A DNA stretch of 64,000 bases, taken from the NCBI GenBank assembly GCA_016791115.1, contig JAEUNL010000067.1, positions 1-64,000 on the forward strand. The letters run 5' to 3'. The notes under the pieces were generated by a model, which saw only the letters and a list, made by a program, of their open reading frames with translations, did not search any database and was not told where the DNA came from. The stretch comes from Rhodocyclaceae bacterium. Lineage in GTDB: Bacteria > Pseudomonadota > Gammaproteobacteria > Burkholderiales > Rhodocyclaceae. Every line of letters starts with the position of its first letter. Position 1 is the first letter of the stretch. Position numbers and translations under genes: made by a program. This document shows, piece by piece, positions 1 through 9,391 of this stretch.

Positions 1-1374
1 CCGAAGGCCTGGTCGGGCCGCTTTTCCGAGCCGGTTTCCGACCTGGTCAAGCGCTATACCGCCTCGGTGTTTTTTGACAAGCGCATGGCGCTGCAGGACA
101 TCCGCGGTTCGCTCGCCCACGCGCGCATGCTGGCGCGCCAGCAGATCATCGGCGAACGGGATCTTGCCGACATCGAGCGCGGCATGACGCAGATCCGCGG
201 CGAGATCGAGCGCGGCGCATTCGAGTGGAACCTCGACGACGAGGACGTGCATCTCAACATCGAAAAGCGCCTCACCGCGCTGGTCGGCGACGCCGGCAAG
301 CGCCTGCACACCGGTCGTTCGCGCAACGACCAGGTGGCGACCGACATCCGCCTCTGGCTGCGCGACGCGATCGACGAGATCATCGAACTGATCGGCCGCT
401 TCCAGCGCAACCTGCTCGACGTCGCGGAAGAACACGCCGACACGCCGCTGCCGGGCTTCACGCACATGCAGGTGGCGCAGCCGGTGACCTTCGGCCATCA
501 CCTGATGGCCTATTTCGAGATGACGCGCCGCGATGCCGCGCGCTTCGCCGATTGCCGCAAGCGCGTCAACCAGTTGCCGCTCGGTGCGGCGGCGCTGGCC
601 GGCACGTCGTTCCCGATCGACCGCGAATCGGTGGCGCGCGAACTCGGCTTCGACGGCGTGTGCCGCAATTCGCTCGACGCGGTCAGCGACCGCGATTTCG
701 CGATCGAATTTTGTGCCTGCTGCGCGCTGACGATGACGCACCTGTCGCGGCTTTCGGAAGAGCTGATCCTGTGGATGAATCCGGCGGTCGGCTTCATCGA
801 CCTGGCAGACCGCTTCTGCACCGGCAGCTCGATCATGCCGCAGAAGAAGAACCCCGACGTGCCGGAACTGGTGCGCGGCAAGACCGGCCGCGTCAACGGC
901 AGCCTGATGTCGCTGCTGACGTTGATGAAGGGCCAGCCGCTCGCCTACAACAAGGACAACCAGGAGGACAAGGAGCCGCTGTTCGACGCCGCCGACACGC
1001 TGCGCGACACGCTGACGATTTATGCCGACATGGTGACCGGCATCCGCGTCAAGCCGGGTGCGATGCGCGCCGCGCTGGCGCGCGGCTTCGCCACCGCGAC
1101 CGACCTCGCCGACTACCTGGTGAAGAAGGGCCTGCCCTTCCGCGACGCACACGAGGCCGTGGCGCGCGCGGTGCGCGCGGCAGAGGAACAGGGCGTCGAC
1201 CTGCCCGACCTGTCGCTCGCGCAACTGCAGGCGTTCTCGCCGCTGGTGCGCGACGACGTGTTCTCGGTGCTGACGGTGGAAGGCTCGCTCGCCGCACGCG
1301 GCCACATCGGCGGCACGGCGCCGGCGCAGGTGCGTGCGGCAATCGCCCTTGCCCGCAAGGAGATCGACGCCTGA
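1..1374 (+). CDS. argH: argininosuccinate lyase, 5' end cut by window edge
   Basis: Last step of arginine synthesis: cleaves argininosuccinate to arginine and fumarate in the cytoplasm. The reading frame is open from base 1 and already encodes the family N-terminus ([20 protein letters not shown]), so only a few codons are missing. The first in-frame start codon, a GTG at 67, is inside conserved sequence and is not the real start. The fumarase/aspartase-superfamily signature [11 protein letters not shown] is present near 830-860, and [13 protein letters not shown] near 308-345 is the usual substrate-binding segment. The stop is two bases before the next gene, so argH probably heads a three-gene run with the kinase and the fructosamine kinase. 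No frameshift is seen. Confidence 0.97.
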   Translation, partial: PKAWSGRFSEPVSDLVKRYTASVFFDKRMALQDIRGSLAHARMLARQQIIGERDLADIERGMTQIRGEIERGAFEWNLDDEDVHLNIEKRLTALVGDAGKRLHTGRSRNDQVATDIRLWLRDAIDEIIELIGRFQRNLLDVAEEHADTPLPGFTHMQVAQPVTFGHHLMAYFEMTRRDAARFADCRKRVNQLPLGAAALAGTSFPIDRESVARELGFDGVCRNSLDAVSDRDFAIEFCACCALTMTHLSRLSEELILWMNPAVGFIDLADRFCTGSSIMPQKKNPDVPELVRGKTGRVNGSLMSLLTLMKGQPLAYNKDNQEDKEPLFDAADTLRDTLTIYADMVTGIRVKPGAMRAALARGFATATDLADYLVKKGLPFRDAHEAVARAVRAAEEQGVDLPDLSLAQLQAFSPLVRDDVFSVLTVEGSLAARGHIGGTAPAQVRAAIALARKEIDA

Positions 1375-1376
1375 TC

Positions 1377-2684
1377 ATGGAAGCGGGGCGCACACCGGAG
1401 CGCATCGGCAAGTACGAGATCCGCGAACGCCTCGGCGAGGGCATGACGAGCGTCGTCTACCTCGCCCACGATAGCTTCGCGAGTCGTGATGTCGCGATCA
1501 AGCGGCTGATCAGCGAAGCGCTGCACGACCCGGTGCGCGGTCAGATCTATCGCCGCCTGATGGTGACCGAGGCCTCGCTCGCCGGCCGCATGCAGCATCC
1601 GCACATCGTGCAGATCTACGATGCGGTTCTGGGCGAGGATGAATCCTATATCGTGATGGAATACGTGCCGGGCGGCACGCTGGAGGCGTTCTGCGAGCCG
1701 GACAACCTGTTGCCCTACGATCGCCTGGTCGAGATCATCTTCAAGTGCACGCGGGCGCTGGATTACGCTTTCCACCAGGGCATCACGCACCGCGATATCA
1801 AACCGGCCAACATCCTGCTCGCCAATCGCGACAACCTCGACGGCGACATCAAGATTTCGGATTTCGGCGCCGCCCTGCTGTCGTCGGAATCGGACCAGAC
1901 CCAGGTCTCCGGTGTCGGCTCGCCGGCCTACATGTCGCCGCAGCAGGTGCGCGAACTGCCACTCGACCATCGCACCGACATCTATTCGCTCGGCGTGGTG
2001 ATGTACCAGATGCTGTGCGGGCGGCTGCCGTTCCACGCCAGCAACAACTACAGCATGATTTACCAGATCACCACGCTGGAGGCGCTGCCGCCGTCGACCT
2101 ACCGGCCCGACGTACCGCCCGCCCTGGAGGCCATCGTCGCCCGTGCGATGGCCAAGGATCTCGACGACCGCTACCCGGACTGGGAAGCCTTTTCGCAGGA
2201 CCTGATGAAGGCGTTCCGCAGCGAGCAGCAGAGCGGCCGCCGCCAGGCGTTGGCCGACAGCGAGAAGTTCGAGACGCTGCGCGCGCTGCCGTTTTTCGGC
2301 GAGTTCAGCGACGTGCAGTTGTGGGAGGTGGTGCGCTTCTCGGACTGGAAGGAAGTCGGCCCCGGCGCGATCGTCATGCACGATGGCGATCCGGGCGACA
2401 ATTTCTGCTTCCTGGCGAGCGGCGAAGTCAAGGTGTGCAAGAACGGCCGCAAGCTGGTGACGCTGAATCCCGGCGAGTGCTTCGGCGAGATGGCGGTGAT
2501 CCATGCCAACCCGGCACGGCGCGCGGCGGACGTGATCGCGCTGACCGATGCCCGCATCATCTCGATCCGCGGCGATGCGCTGAAGCGCGCCTCGGAGGGC
2601 TGCCAGATGCGCTTCTACCGCGCCTTCCTCGAAGTGCTGGCCGACCGGCTGACCGCCGCCAACCTGCAACTCGCGTCAGTCTGA
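1377..2684 (+). CDS. Ser/Thr protein kinase fused to a cyclic-nucleotide-binding domain
   Basis: A 435-residue soluble protein. Residues about 12-280 form a Hanks-type kinase: glycine loop GEGMTSVVY (20-28), VAIK lysine at 42, HRDIKPANI (138-146), DFG (162-164) and the activation-segment end SPAYMSPQQ. Residues about 295-430 form a Crp/PKA-regulatory-type domain with the phosphate-binding-cassette-like stretch FGEMAVIHANPARRAADV, which keeps Glu and Arg. There is no transmembrane segment and no helix-turn-helix, so it looks like a kinase gated in cis by a nucleotide or similar ligand rather than a transcription factor. The ATG lies two bases after the argH stop, and the fructosamine kinase ATG follows its own stop directly. 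Substrate and ligand are unknown. Confidence 0.9.
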   Translation: MEAGRTPERIGKYEIRERLGEGMTSVVYLAHDSFASRDVAIKRLISEALHDPVRGQIYRRLMVTEASLAGRMQHPHIVQIYDAVLGEDESYIVMEYVPGGTLEAFCEPDNLLPYDRLVEIIFKCTRALDYAFHQGITHRDIKPANILLANRDNLDGDIKISDFGAALLSSESDQTQVSGVGSPAYMSPQQVRELPLDHRTDIYSLGVVMYQMLCGRLPFHASNNYSMIYQITTLEALPPSTYRPDVPPALEAIVARAMAKDLDDRYPDWEAFSQDLMKAFRSEQQSGRRQALADSEKFETLRALPFFGEFSDVQLWEVVRFSDWKEVGPGAIVMHDGDPGDNFCFLASGEVKVCKNGRKLVTLNPGECFGEMAVIHANPARRAADVIALTDARIISIRGDALKRASEGCQMRFYRAFLEVLADRLTAANLQLASV

Positions 2685-3578
2685 ATGCTGGACGAGGCGC
2701 TGCGCGCGCGCATCGAAAACTCGATCGGCGATGCGCTCGGCGAAGCGGTACGCGTGCGCAGCGCCGAAGCGGCCGGCGGCGGCTCGATTTCCGAGGCATT
2801 CGTGGTCGGCGACGGCACGCGGCGCTGGTTCGTGAAGGTCAATCGCGCCGCACTGGCGCCGATGTTCGATGCCGAGGCGGACGGCCTGGCAGCACTCGCG
2901 CAATGCGGTGCGATACGGGTGCCGAAGGTGATCGCACAGGGCGTGGAGGGCGCGCACGCCTTCCTGGTGCTGGAGCACCTGGCACTGCGTCCGCTGCGCG
3001 AGCGCGGCGACGGTGCGGCGGCCGGCGAGGCACTCGCGGCGCTGCATCGCATCGAAGGCACGCAGCACGGCTGGCCGCGCAACAATTTCATCGGCCGCAA
3101 TCCGCAGGACAATGCCATGCATGTGACGTGGCCGTTCTTTTTCGCTCACCATCGCCTGCGGCCGCAACTGGAGATGGCGAAATCGCGCGAAGACAGCCGC
3201 CGGCTGATCGAGCGCGGCGAGAAACTCGCGGACCGGCTCGCGGCCTTTTTCGTCGATTACCGCCCCAAGGCCAGCCTGCTGCACGGCGACCTGTGGAACG
3301 GCAACGCTGCAGTAGACGAAAACGGCCGGCTGGCGCTGTTCGATCCCGCGGTTTACTTCGGCGACCGCGACGCCGACCTCGCGATGAGCGAGCTGTTCGG
3401 CGGCTTTCCGGAAAGCTTCTACGTCGCCTACCGTGCGGCGTGGCCGCTGGCGCCGGGCTACGAGCAGCGCAAGACGCTGTACAACCTGTACCACGTGCTC
3501 AACCACCTGAACCTGTTCGGCGGCGGCTACCTGCGCCAGGCCGAGCGCATGGTAGAGGCGCTGCTCGCCGAACTGTGA
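2685..3578 (+). CDS. fructosamine kinase family protein
   Basis: A 297-residue member of the fructosamine/ketosamine-3-kinase family (YniA-like), with the APH-type phosphotransferase fold. The catalytic loop HGDLWNGN (about 3281-3304) and the metal-binding DPAVYFGDRDADLAM segment are intact, as is the N-terminal GGGSISEAF nucleotide-loop region. Family members phosphorylate sugar-amine adducts on proteins or small molecules, a deglycation repair role. The exact substrate cannot be read from sequence. The ATG directly follows the stop of the upstream kinase gene, which implies translational coupling. It converges on grxD with about 54 bp between stops. Confidence 0.9.
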   Translation: MLDEALRARIENSIGDALGEAVRVRSAEAAGGGSISEAFVVGDGTRRWFVKVNRAALAPMFDAEADGLAALAQCGAIRVPKVIAQGVEGAHAFLVLEHLALRPLRERGDGAAAGEALAALHRIEGTQHGWPRNNFIGRNPQDNAMHVTWPFFFAHHRLRPQLEMAKSREDSRRLIERGEKLADRLAAFFVDYRPKASLLHGDLWNGNAAVDENGRLALFDPAVYFGDRDADLAMSELFGGFPESFYVAYRAAWPLAPGYEQRKTLYNLYHVLNHLNLFGGGYLRQAERMVEALLAEL

Positions 3579-3590
3579 TGCGTCAACGGG

Positions 3591-3614
3591 AACGGGCGGC
3601 CGCAGCCGCCCGTT
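3591..3614. terminator. hairpin between convergent genes
   Basis: Perfect 10-bp inverted repeat AACGGGCGGC / GCCGCCCGTT with a CGCA loop, lying between the converging stops of the fructosamine kinase gene and grxD. It lacks a clear T-run on either strand, so it is a likely but unproven bidirectional terminator. Confidence 0.45.
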
Positions 3615-3632
3615 GCGCCGGACGATTGCGTT

Positions 3633-3956
3633 TCAGCTTGCGCTTGTCACGCCCTCGAGCGATTTCTGCAGCTCGCCGCTCTGGTACATCTCGCGCATGA
3701 TGTCGCAGCCGCCGACGAATTCGCCGTTGATGTAGAGCTGCGGAATCGTCGGCCAGTTGGCGTACTGCTTGATGCCGTCGCGCACTTCCATGTCCTCGAG
3801 CACATTGACCGAGGCGAACTTGCTCACGCCGCAGGCCTTGAGGATCTGCACCGCCGTCGCGGAAAAGCCGCACTGCGGAAATTGCGGCGTGCCCTTCATG
3901 TACAGCACCACCGGATTGCCGGTCACCGTGGCGCGGATGCGCTCCTGAACGTCCAT
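3633..3956 (-). CDS. grxD: monothiol glutaredoxin, Grx4 type
   Basis: A 107-residue monothiol glutaredoxin with the CGFS active site (PQCGFSAT) and the family features MKGTPQFPQ, WPTIPQLYI and GGCDI. Family members bind a [2Fe-2S] cluster with glutathione and carry Fe-S clusters to apo-proteins. The length is standard. It is the last gene of the hemA-prfA-prmC-grxD block and is separated from prmC by about 158 bp, so it may have its own promoter. Confidence 0.96.
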   Translation of the reverse strand: MDVQERIRATVTGNPVVLYMKGTPQFPQCGFSATAVQILKACGVSKFASVNVLEDMEVRDGIKQYANWPTIPQLYINGEFVGGCDIMREMYQSGELQKSLEGVTSAS

Positions 3957-4114
3957 GTTGCCCTCGTGCGAAATAGTTGAGAAAAACGATAGGGAATTCT
4001 ACGGTCCACGACCTGCGAGCGTCAAGGCATCCGTGGACAGCCTAGGCGGCCGACAGCGAATGTCAGCATGGCAGGCTGTAAAGCTTATGGATGCTAGGGT
4101 ATGGAAGAGCATTG

Positions 4115-4957
4115 TCAGGATGTCGGCGCATCTGCCGAGGTCGGCGCCTGCCCGAGGCTGACCCGCTCGTTCCCGGCGAGATCGCGCGCCGTCTCGATCG
4201 CGCCAAATCCGGCTGCGGCGAACTGCGCCCGCGTCGCCTCACCCTGCTCCCAGCCATGTTCGACCAGCAGCCAGCCGCCGGGCCGCAGCCGCGTGCGCGC
4301 GCCGTCGATGATGGCCTGCAGGTCGCTCAGCCCCGCCGGGCCGCCGCCGACCAGCGCGCTGCGCGGCTCGAAACGCACGTCGCCCTGCGCGAGATGCGGG
4401 TCGCCGGGCGCCACGTAGGGCGGGTTCGCGACGATGAGGTCGAAGCCATCCTCGACCACGTCCGCATACCAGTCGCTCTCGACCAGTTCGACGCAGACAC
4501 CGAGTGCCGCGGCGTTGGCACCCGCCACGGCCAGCGCCGCCGCCGAGGCGTCGACGCCGCTCACCCGTGCCTGCGGCAACTCGAGCGCCAGCGTGATCGC
4601 GAGGATGCCGCTGCCGCAGCCGAGGTCGAGCACGCGCGGCGCGGTGCATGCGCGCATGCGCGCCAAGGCCAGTTCGACGATCAGTTCGGTTTCCGGGCGC
4701 GGAATCAGCACCGCCGGCGTGACGCCGAAGCGCCGCCCGTAGAACTCGCGCCAGCCCACGAGGTAGGCGACCGGCTCGCCGGCTGCACGGCGTTCGACAA
4801 GCGCCGCGAAGGCCGAGTCCTGGGCGGCGTCGAGCATGCGTTCCGGGTAGGCCGCGACCTGCGCATGGCCGAATCCGGTGACGTGTTGCAGCAGCACTCG
4901 CGCGTCGAGCGCGTCGATGCGCGTGCGCGCGGCCTGCAGTGCTTCGCCGAGCGTCAT
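4115..4957 (-). CDS. prmC: peptide chain release factor N5-glutamine methyltransferase
   Basis: Methylates the glutamine of the GGQ motif of release factors RF1 and RF2. The 280-residue protein has the class I methyltransferase SAM site VLDLGCGSGILAI and the substrate-glutamine motif NPPY (IVANPPYVAPGD). The N-terminal helical domain typical of PrmC is present. It lies 18 bp downstream of prfA, which encodes one of its substrates. Confidence 0.96.
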   Translation of the reverse strand: MTLGEALQAARTRIDALDARVLLQHVTGFGHAQVAAYPERMLDAAQDSAFAALVERRAAGEPVAYLVGWREFYGRRFGVTPAVLIPRPETELIVELALARMRACTAPRVLDLGCGSGILAITLALELPQARVSGVDASAAALAVAGANAAALGVCVELVESDWYADVVEDGFDLIVANPPYVAPGDPHLAQGDVRFEPRSALVGGGPAGLSDLQAIIDGARTRLRPGGWLLVEHGWEQGEATRAQFAAAGFGAIETARDLAGNERVSLGQAPTSADAPTS

Positions 4958-4975
4958 GCGGATGTCAGGCTCCGC

Positions 4976-6061
4976 TCAGGCGGCCTCGCCGGCCAGCGCG
5001 GCGAGCAGCTCGGCCTGGTGCTCGGCGGCAAGCGCAGCGACGACTTCGTCCATCTCGCCTTCCATGATGCTGTCGATCTTGTACAGCGTGAGGTTGATGC
5101 GGTGGTCGGTGACGCGGCCCTGCGGAAAGTTGTAGGTGCGGATGCGCTCGGAACGGTCGCCCGAGCCGATCAGGCTCTTGCGTTCGGAGGCGATCTTCGC
5201 CGCCTGCTCGTTCACCTGCGCGGCCTTGATGCGCGCCGCCAGCACGCTCATCGCCTGCGCCTTGTTGCGGTGCTGCGAGCGGTCATCCTGGCATTCGACG
5301 ACGATGCCGGTCGGGATATGCGTGATGCGCACCGCGGAATCGGTCTTGTTGATGTGCTGGCCGCCGGCGCCGCTGGCGCGGAAGGTGTCGATGCGCAGGT
5401 CGGCCGGATTGATGTCGACGTCGCCGACCGCGTCGACCTCGGGCAGCACCGCCACCGTGCACGCCGAGGTGTGGATGCGCCCCTGCGTCTCGGTCGCCGG
5501 CACGCGCTGTACGCGATGGCCGCCGGACTCGAACTTGAGCTTCGAGTAGGCGCCCTGGCCGGAGATCTTGACGATGACTTCCTTGTAGCCGCCGAGGTCG
5601 GATTCGCTCGCGGAGATCATCTCCACCGACCAGCGCTGGCGTTCAGCGTAGCGCGTGTACATGCGCAGCAGGTCGGCGGCGAACAGCGCCGATTCGTCGC
5701 CGCCGGTGCCGGCGCGAATCTCGAGGAACAGGTTGCGCTCGTCGTTGGGGTCTTTCGGCAGCAGCGCGCGCTGCAGTTCGTCCTCGAGCTGCGCGATGCG
5801 CGACTTGCTGGCCTCGATCTCGTCGGCCGCGAGTTCCTTCATCTCGGGATCGGAGAGCATCGACTGCGCGCCCGCGAGGTCGGCCTGTGCGCGGCGCCAG
5901 CCGTCGTACAGCGCAACCACCGGCGCAATCTCGGCGTGCTCGCGCGTGAGCTTGCGAAAGGCATCCATGTCGCGCGTCGCTTGCTCGTGCGCCAGCGTCG
6001 CGTCGAGTTCGGCGAGGCGGTCGGAGAGCTGCTGCAGCTTGTCGTTGATGGTCGGTTTCAT
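4976..6061 (-). CDS. prfA: peptide chain release factor 1
   Basis: RF1 recognises UAG and UAA stop codons and triggers peptide release. The 361-residue protein contains the tripeptide anticodon region [10 protein letters not shown] (PxT type, the RF1 hallmark) and the catalytic loop [16 protein letters not shown] near residue 232. The start is placed at MKPTINDK because it matches the family N-terminus. The frame stays open 33 bp further upstream, but that part is not conserved-looking. It lies in an operon with hemA upstream and prmC downstream. Confidence 0.96.
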   Translation of the reverse strand: MKPTINDKLQQLSDRLAELDATLAHEQATRDMDAFRKLTREHAEIAPVVALYDGWRRAQADLAGAQSMLSDPEMKELAADEIEASKSRIAQLEDELQRALLPKDPNDERNLFLEIRAGTGGDESALFAADLLRMYTRYAERQRWSVEMISASESDLGGYKEVIVKISGQGAYSKLKFESGGHRVQRVPATETQGRIHTSACTVAVLPEVDAVGDVDINPADLRIDTFRASGAGGQHINKTDSAVRITHIPTGIVVECQDDRSQHRNKAQAMSVLAARIKAAQVNEQAAKIASERKSLIGSGDRSERIRTYNFPQGRVTDHRINLTLYKIDSIMEGEMDEVVAALAAEHQAELLAALAGEAA

Positions 6062-6127
6062 GGTTTGGTCGCGGCCATGGCAGGGCGTGCGCACGCCCCG
6101 CGGGCCGCGCGCGCCGGCACTGCGCCG

Positions 6128-7393
6128 CTACTCGTGCGAATTGTCGTGGGAGTTGAAGTGGAACAGGCGGCCGAGCATCGTCGCGATGTCGTTGCGCGCC
6201 TCGCCTTCGGCCGAATTGAGCAGATGCGTCGGGCCGTGCATGAACTTGTTGGTCAGGCCGTGCGACAGCACCTCGATCACGCGCTGCGGATCCTCGCCGC
6301 GCGCGAGCAACTTGACCGCGCGCTCGACTTCGTGCCGGCGCATGCGTTCGGCATTGTCCCGCAGGGCACGGATGGTCGGCACCGCGTCGCGCGAGGCAAC
6401 CCAGTGCAGAAAATGGTCGACGCGCGCATCGATGATCTGCTCCGCCTCGACTACCGCCGCCTGGCGCGATTCGAGGCCGGATTCGACGATCTGCGCCAGG
6501 TCGTCGAGCGAATAGAGGAACACGTCGTCGAGATCGCCGATCTCGGCTTCGATGTCGCGCGGCAGTGCGAGATCGACCATCACCATCGGGCGGTGGCGCC
6601 GCGCGCGGATCGCGCGCTCGACCATGCCGAGGCCGATGATCGGCAGCGGGCTGGCGGTGCAGGACACGACGATGTCGTACCTGGGCAGCAGCTCGGCGAC
6701 TTCGTCGAGCTTGATCGCATCGCCGTTGAAGCGGCGCGCAAGCTCGGCGCCGCGCTCGACGGTGCGGTTGGCGATGGTGATCTGCTTCGGGTTGCCGCCG
6801 GCGAAGTGCGCCGCTGCGAGTTCGATCATTTCGCCGGCGCCGATGAATAGCACGCGCTGGTCGGAGATGCGCTCGAAGATGCGTTCCGAGAGGTGCACCG
6901 CCGCCGCCGCCATGGAGACGATGTTGGCGCCGATCGCGGTGGTCGAACGCACCTCCTTGGCGACGGCGAAGGTCTTCTGGAACAGTTTGTGGAGCAGCGC
7001 GCCCAGCGTCCCCGCCTCTTCCGCCGCGCGGGCGGCCTGCTTCATCTGCCCGAGGATCTGCGGCTCGCCGAGCACCATCGAATCCAGACCGCTCGCCACG
7101 CGGAACATGTGCCGCACCGCGTCGCGATGGGGGTGGGTATAGAGGTGCGGCGAAATGCTCTGCAGCGGGATCCGGTGGTACTCGGCCAGCCAGTCGGCGG
7201 CCGCCTGTGGATCGTTGGTCGCGCAGTACAGTTCGGTGCGGTTGCAGGTGGAGAGGATCGCCGCCTCGCCGACCGGGCGACCCTGGACCAACTGGTTCAG
7301 CGCCTCATTGACGCGCTCGGGATGAAACGCCACCTGCTCGCGCACGGAAAGCGGCGCTGTGTGGTGATTGATGCCGAGGGCGAAAAGTCGCAT
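6128..7393 (-). CDS. hemA: glutamyl-tRNA reductase
   Basis: First committed enzyme of C5-pathway tetrapyrrole synthesis: reduces glutamyl-tRNA(Glu) to glutamate-1-semialdehyde using NADPH. The 421-residue protein starts [20 protein letters not shown] and has the catalytic cysteine in STCNRTELY, the [10 protein letters not shown] signature, the NADPH-binding segment [14 protein letters not shown], and a C-terminal dimerisation helix region. It is first in the hemA-prfA-prmC order seen in many proteobacteria, with 66 bp to the prfA start. A sigma-70-like promoter lies upstream. Confidence 0.97.
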   Translation of the reverse strand: MRLFALGINHHTAPLSVREQVAFHPERVNEALNQLVQGRPVGEAAILSTCNRTELYCATNDPQAAADWLAEYHRIPLQSISPHLYTHPHRDAVRHMFRVASGLDSMVLGEPQILGQMKQAARAAEEAGTLGALLHKLFQKTFAVAKEVRSTTAIGANIVSMAAAAVHLSERIFERISDQRVLFIGAGEMIELAAAHFAGGNPKQITIANRTVERGAELARRFNGDAIKLDEVAELLPRYDIVVSCTASPLPIIGLGMVERAIRARRHRPMVMVDLALPRDIEAEIGDLDDVFLYSLDDLAQIVESGLESRQAAVVEAEQIIDARVDHFLHWVASRDAVPTIRALRDNAERMRRHEVERAVKLLARGEDPQRVIEVLSHGLTNKFMHGPTHLLNSAEGEARNDIATMLGRLFHFNSHDNSHE

Positions 7394-7470
7394 GCGGGCT
7401 CGATAAGCAGGCGGAAGAAGTCGGCCGCCAGGAGTACCCGAAGCGCGGAGGCCGGCAAGCCATTGATCGG

Positions 7471-7502
7471 ATTATAGCTCGGCGGGGGGAAGGGCCTGTC
7501 AA
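7471..7502 (-). promoter_or_regulatory. candidate sigma-70 promoter of hemA
   Basis: On the minus strand TTGACA (7502-7497) and TATAAT (7476-7471) both match consensus, about 80 bp upstream of hemA. The spacer is 20 bp, longer than the usual 17. Using GCTATA as the -10 would give 18 bp. Confidence 0.5.
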
Positions 7503-7565
7503 GGAGCTGGCGCGAGCCGGCGGCACGACTGAAGGGGAACCACGGAAACGAACCGGGAAAAGCGG

Positions 7566-7641
7566 TGGTGGCCAGGGGCGGAATCGAACCGTCGACACGC
7601 GGATTTTCAATCCGCTGCTCTACCAACTGAGCTACCTGGCC
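7566..7641 (-). tRNA. tRNA-Phe (GAA)
   Basis: The minus strand folds into a standard 76-nt tRNA. Acceptor arms GGCCAGG and CCTGGCC pair perfectly, the anticodon loop TTGAAAA carries GAA, the T-arm has GGTTCGATTCC, and the encoded 3' end is ACCA. It lies in the gap between hemA and a nucleotidyltransferase gene. Confidence 0.97.
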
Positions 7642-7658
7642 ACGTTGGAAAGCCGCGC

Positions 7659-7687
7659 ATTATAGCCGGGGCGAAGAACCGCGTAAA
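7659..7687 (-). promoter_or_regulatory. candidate sigma-70 promoter of tRNA-Phe
   Basis: On the minus strand TTTACG (7687-7682), a 17-bp spacer and TATAAT (7664-7659) lie immediately upstream of the tRNA. The predicted start of transcription is about 10 bp before its 5' end. Confidence 0.6.
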
Positions 7688-7693
7688 GCAGTT

Positions 7694-7815
7694 AGAGCCT
7701 GTTCAAGCCAATTCCATGGTTGCGCTTGGCTGGGTCATCCCGGTCAAGGCGGCACAACACGGCAGCCGAAGCCGTTGAGTGACCGCGAGCCAAGGAATTG
7801 GCTTGAACAGGCCCT
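7694..7815. repeat. 122-bp element with 22-bp terminal inverted repeats
   Basis: The arms at 7694-7715 and 7794-7815 are inverted copies matching at 21 of 22 positions, with a perfect 19-bp core GCCTGTTCAAGCCAATTCC. The 78-bp centre has no plausible gene. No target-site duplication is visible. It lies between the tRNA-Phe promoter and the 3' end of the nucleotidyltransferase gene. It could be a non-autonomous (MITE-like) element or a genome-specific repeat, and its RNA could form a long stem acting as a terminator. Confidence 0.7.
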
Positions 7816-7840
7816 GGCCGCATCGCGGCAGACACGTCGG

Positions 7841-9277
7841 TCAAAAGCCGAGCATGTCGAGCCGGTAGTGCTGGGTGATCAGCTTGCGCAGCTTCAACAC
7901 GACGCGCAGGCTCTCGACGAGCACCTCCTGGTCGATCTGCGACAGGTCGGCAGGCCGTACGCGGTTGGTTGCCGGCTGACCGGCTTCGAACGCCGCCAGA
8001 CCGGCCTGCGTACGCAGCGTGCAGAGAAATCCGAAGGCGTCGCCGAGTTCGCGTGCAAAGCGCTTGTCGAAGGCCCCCAGGTGGACCAGGGCGTCGATGC
8101 GGTCGAGCGTGCCGGTCACGGTGAGCCGGTGCTGGAGCGCCAGGCTGCGTATACCCTGGACGATCGGGAAGATGCCGCTCTTCTTGATGTCCAGCGTGCC
8201 GGCCTGCTCGCCCGACCGCTCGACCTGCAGCCGCGAAAACATGTTTATCGGTACCGGGAATGCATTGATCGCGCTGGCGAAGCGCGCGAAGAAGGTATCG
8301 CCTGCCGACGAAACCTCGAAGAGCACCGCCTTCACCTGCGCGAGCAGGGTGGCATCGCCTGCCACGGCAGTCGCATCGAAGAAAATGGCGAGGTTCATCA
8401 CGTCGTCGTTGCTGCCGTTCACGATCCAATGGCCGATGCGGTTGCGAAAACCCGATTCGCCGAGCACCCACGCCGGATTGCTGACCATCACGTTGCCGGC
8501 GCAGGGTGGATAGCCAATGACGGCAAGTGCTTCCGAAAATGCCCGGCAGGCGGGCATCAGTGATGCCGGATCGATACCGTCTCGGACGATCAAGGCATTG
8601 TCCTGGTCGGTCGGGAGAATCTGCTCGGCACGCCCCTCGCTTCCCATGACGATCAGGCACAAGTCATTGCGCAGATCCACCGGCATCACGAGATCGAACA
8701 CCCGGTGGAAAATGGCGCGATTGATCTCGCTTGCCAGACGACCGATGCGGTCGGGTTTCATGCCGATCCGCTGCAGCGCACTGACCATGCGCACCAGCGA
8801 GCGGAACGCCGGCTTGAGCGCATCGGCATCGGGGGCGTCGCCCGCGACGCGCAAAATGACGTTTGAATGCAACGCGAAATACGACAGCAGATCGCCCAGT
8901 TCGAGTACTGCGTGGATCCGCCCTGCGCGCGTGACCGGCAGGCGCTTGACGCGCGTGCGTTCCATCTCGATCAGCGCATCGAGGAGCAGCGCTCCATCGT
9001 CGATCGCAACGATAGGACGGCGCGCGAGCGGGCCGATCGGTTCGTGCGGGTGGTGTCCATGCAGGGCGAGCGCGTCGCGCAGATCGGTACTGGTGACGAT
9101 GCCCGGATCGGCTTCTGACCCGACTAGGACGCACGACACCGCGTTGTCTCGCATCGCGCGCGCGGCTTCGCCAAGCTCGGCCGACTCGGACAACAGTACC
9201 GATTGACGCAGGACAACATCGCGCACGCGCGCGAGCAGCAACGCCTGTGTTTCGACCCCCGATTCCCCTTGCTCCAT
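7841..9277 (-). CDS. CBS-domain protein with DUF294-type nucleotidyltransferase
   Basis: A 478-residue protein. Residues about 15-135 hold two CBS repeats (for example DNAVSCVLVGSEADPGIVTSTDLRDAL and RVKRLPVTRAGRIHAVLELGDL), which usually bind adenine nucleotides. The middle has the GlnD-like nucleotidyltransferase core GSEGRAEQILPTDQDNALI, followed by the helical DUF294 C-terminal region. Proteins of this build are often found next to acetate permease genes, as here, and are thought to act as nucleotide-responsive regulators. The biochemical target is unknown. The start ATG at 9277 is preceded by GCGAGGG. Confidence 0.85.
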   Translation of the reverse strand: MEQGESGVETQALLLARVRDVVLRQSVLLSESAELGEAARAMRDNAVSCVLVGSEADPGIVTSTDLRDALALHGHHPHEPIGPLARRPIVAIDDGALLLDALIEMERTRVKRLPVTRAGRIHAVLELGDLLSYFALHSNVILRVAGDAPDADALKPAFRSLVRMVSALQRIGMKPDRIGRLASEINRAIFHRVFDLVMPVDLRNDLCLIVMGSEGRAEQILPTDQDNALIVRDGIDPASLMPACRAFSEALAVIGYPPCAGNVMVSNPAWVLGESGFRNRIGHWIVNGSNDDVMNLAIFFDATAVAGDATLLAQVKAVLFEVSSAGDTFFARFASAINAFPVPINMFSRLQVERSGEQAGTLDIKKSGIFPIVQGIRSLALQHRLTVTGTLDRIDALVHLGAFDKRFARELGDAFGFLCTLRTQAGLAAFEAGQPATNRVRPADLSQIDQEVLVESLRVVLKLRKLITQHYRLDMLGF

Positions 9278-9319
9278 GCCCTCGCCCGCAGACAGGTTCG
9301 CAGCAACCGCAGAAGCGAC

Positions 9320-9347
9320 AACGCCCCGGGGTTGCCCCCGAGGCGTT
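9320..9347 (-). terminator. hairpin after actP
   Basis: AACGCCcCGGGG / CCCCGaGGCGTT with a four-base loop lies 45 bp downstream of the actP stop. It has a strong stem with one mismatch but no T-run, so termination is inferred. Confidence 0.4.
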
Positions 9348-9391
9348 GAGGATACGACATCCGGCCGATTTCGCCGGCCGGATTTTGAAGC

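Noticed and set aside
225..1376. Long plus-strand open frame running from inside argH into the kinase gene
   Set aside because: The part overlapping argH is Arg/Ala-rich low-complexity shadow coding. The kinase proper starts at 1377.
4091..6850. A 919-codon plus-strand open frame over prmC, prfA and hemA
   Set aside because: It is antisense to three well-conserved genes and has the Arg/Ala/Asp-rich composition of a GC-rich shadow frame.
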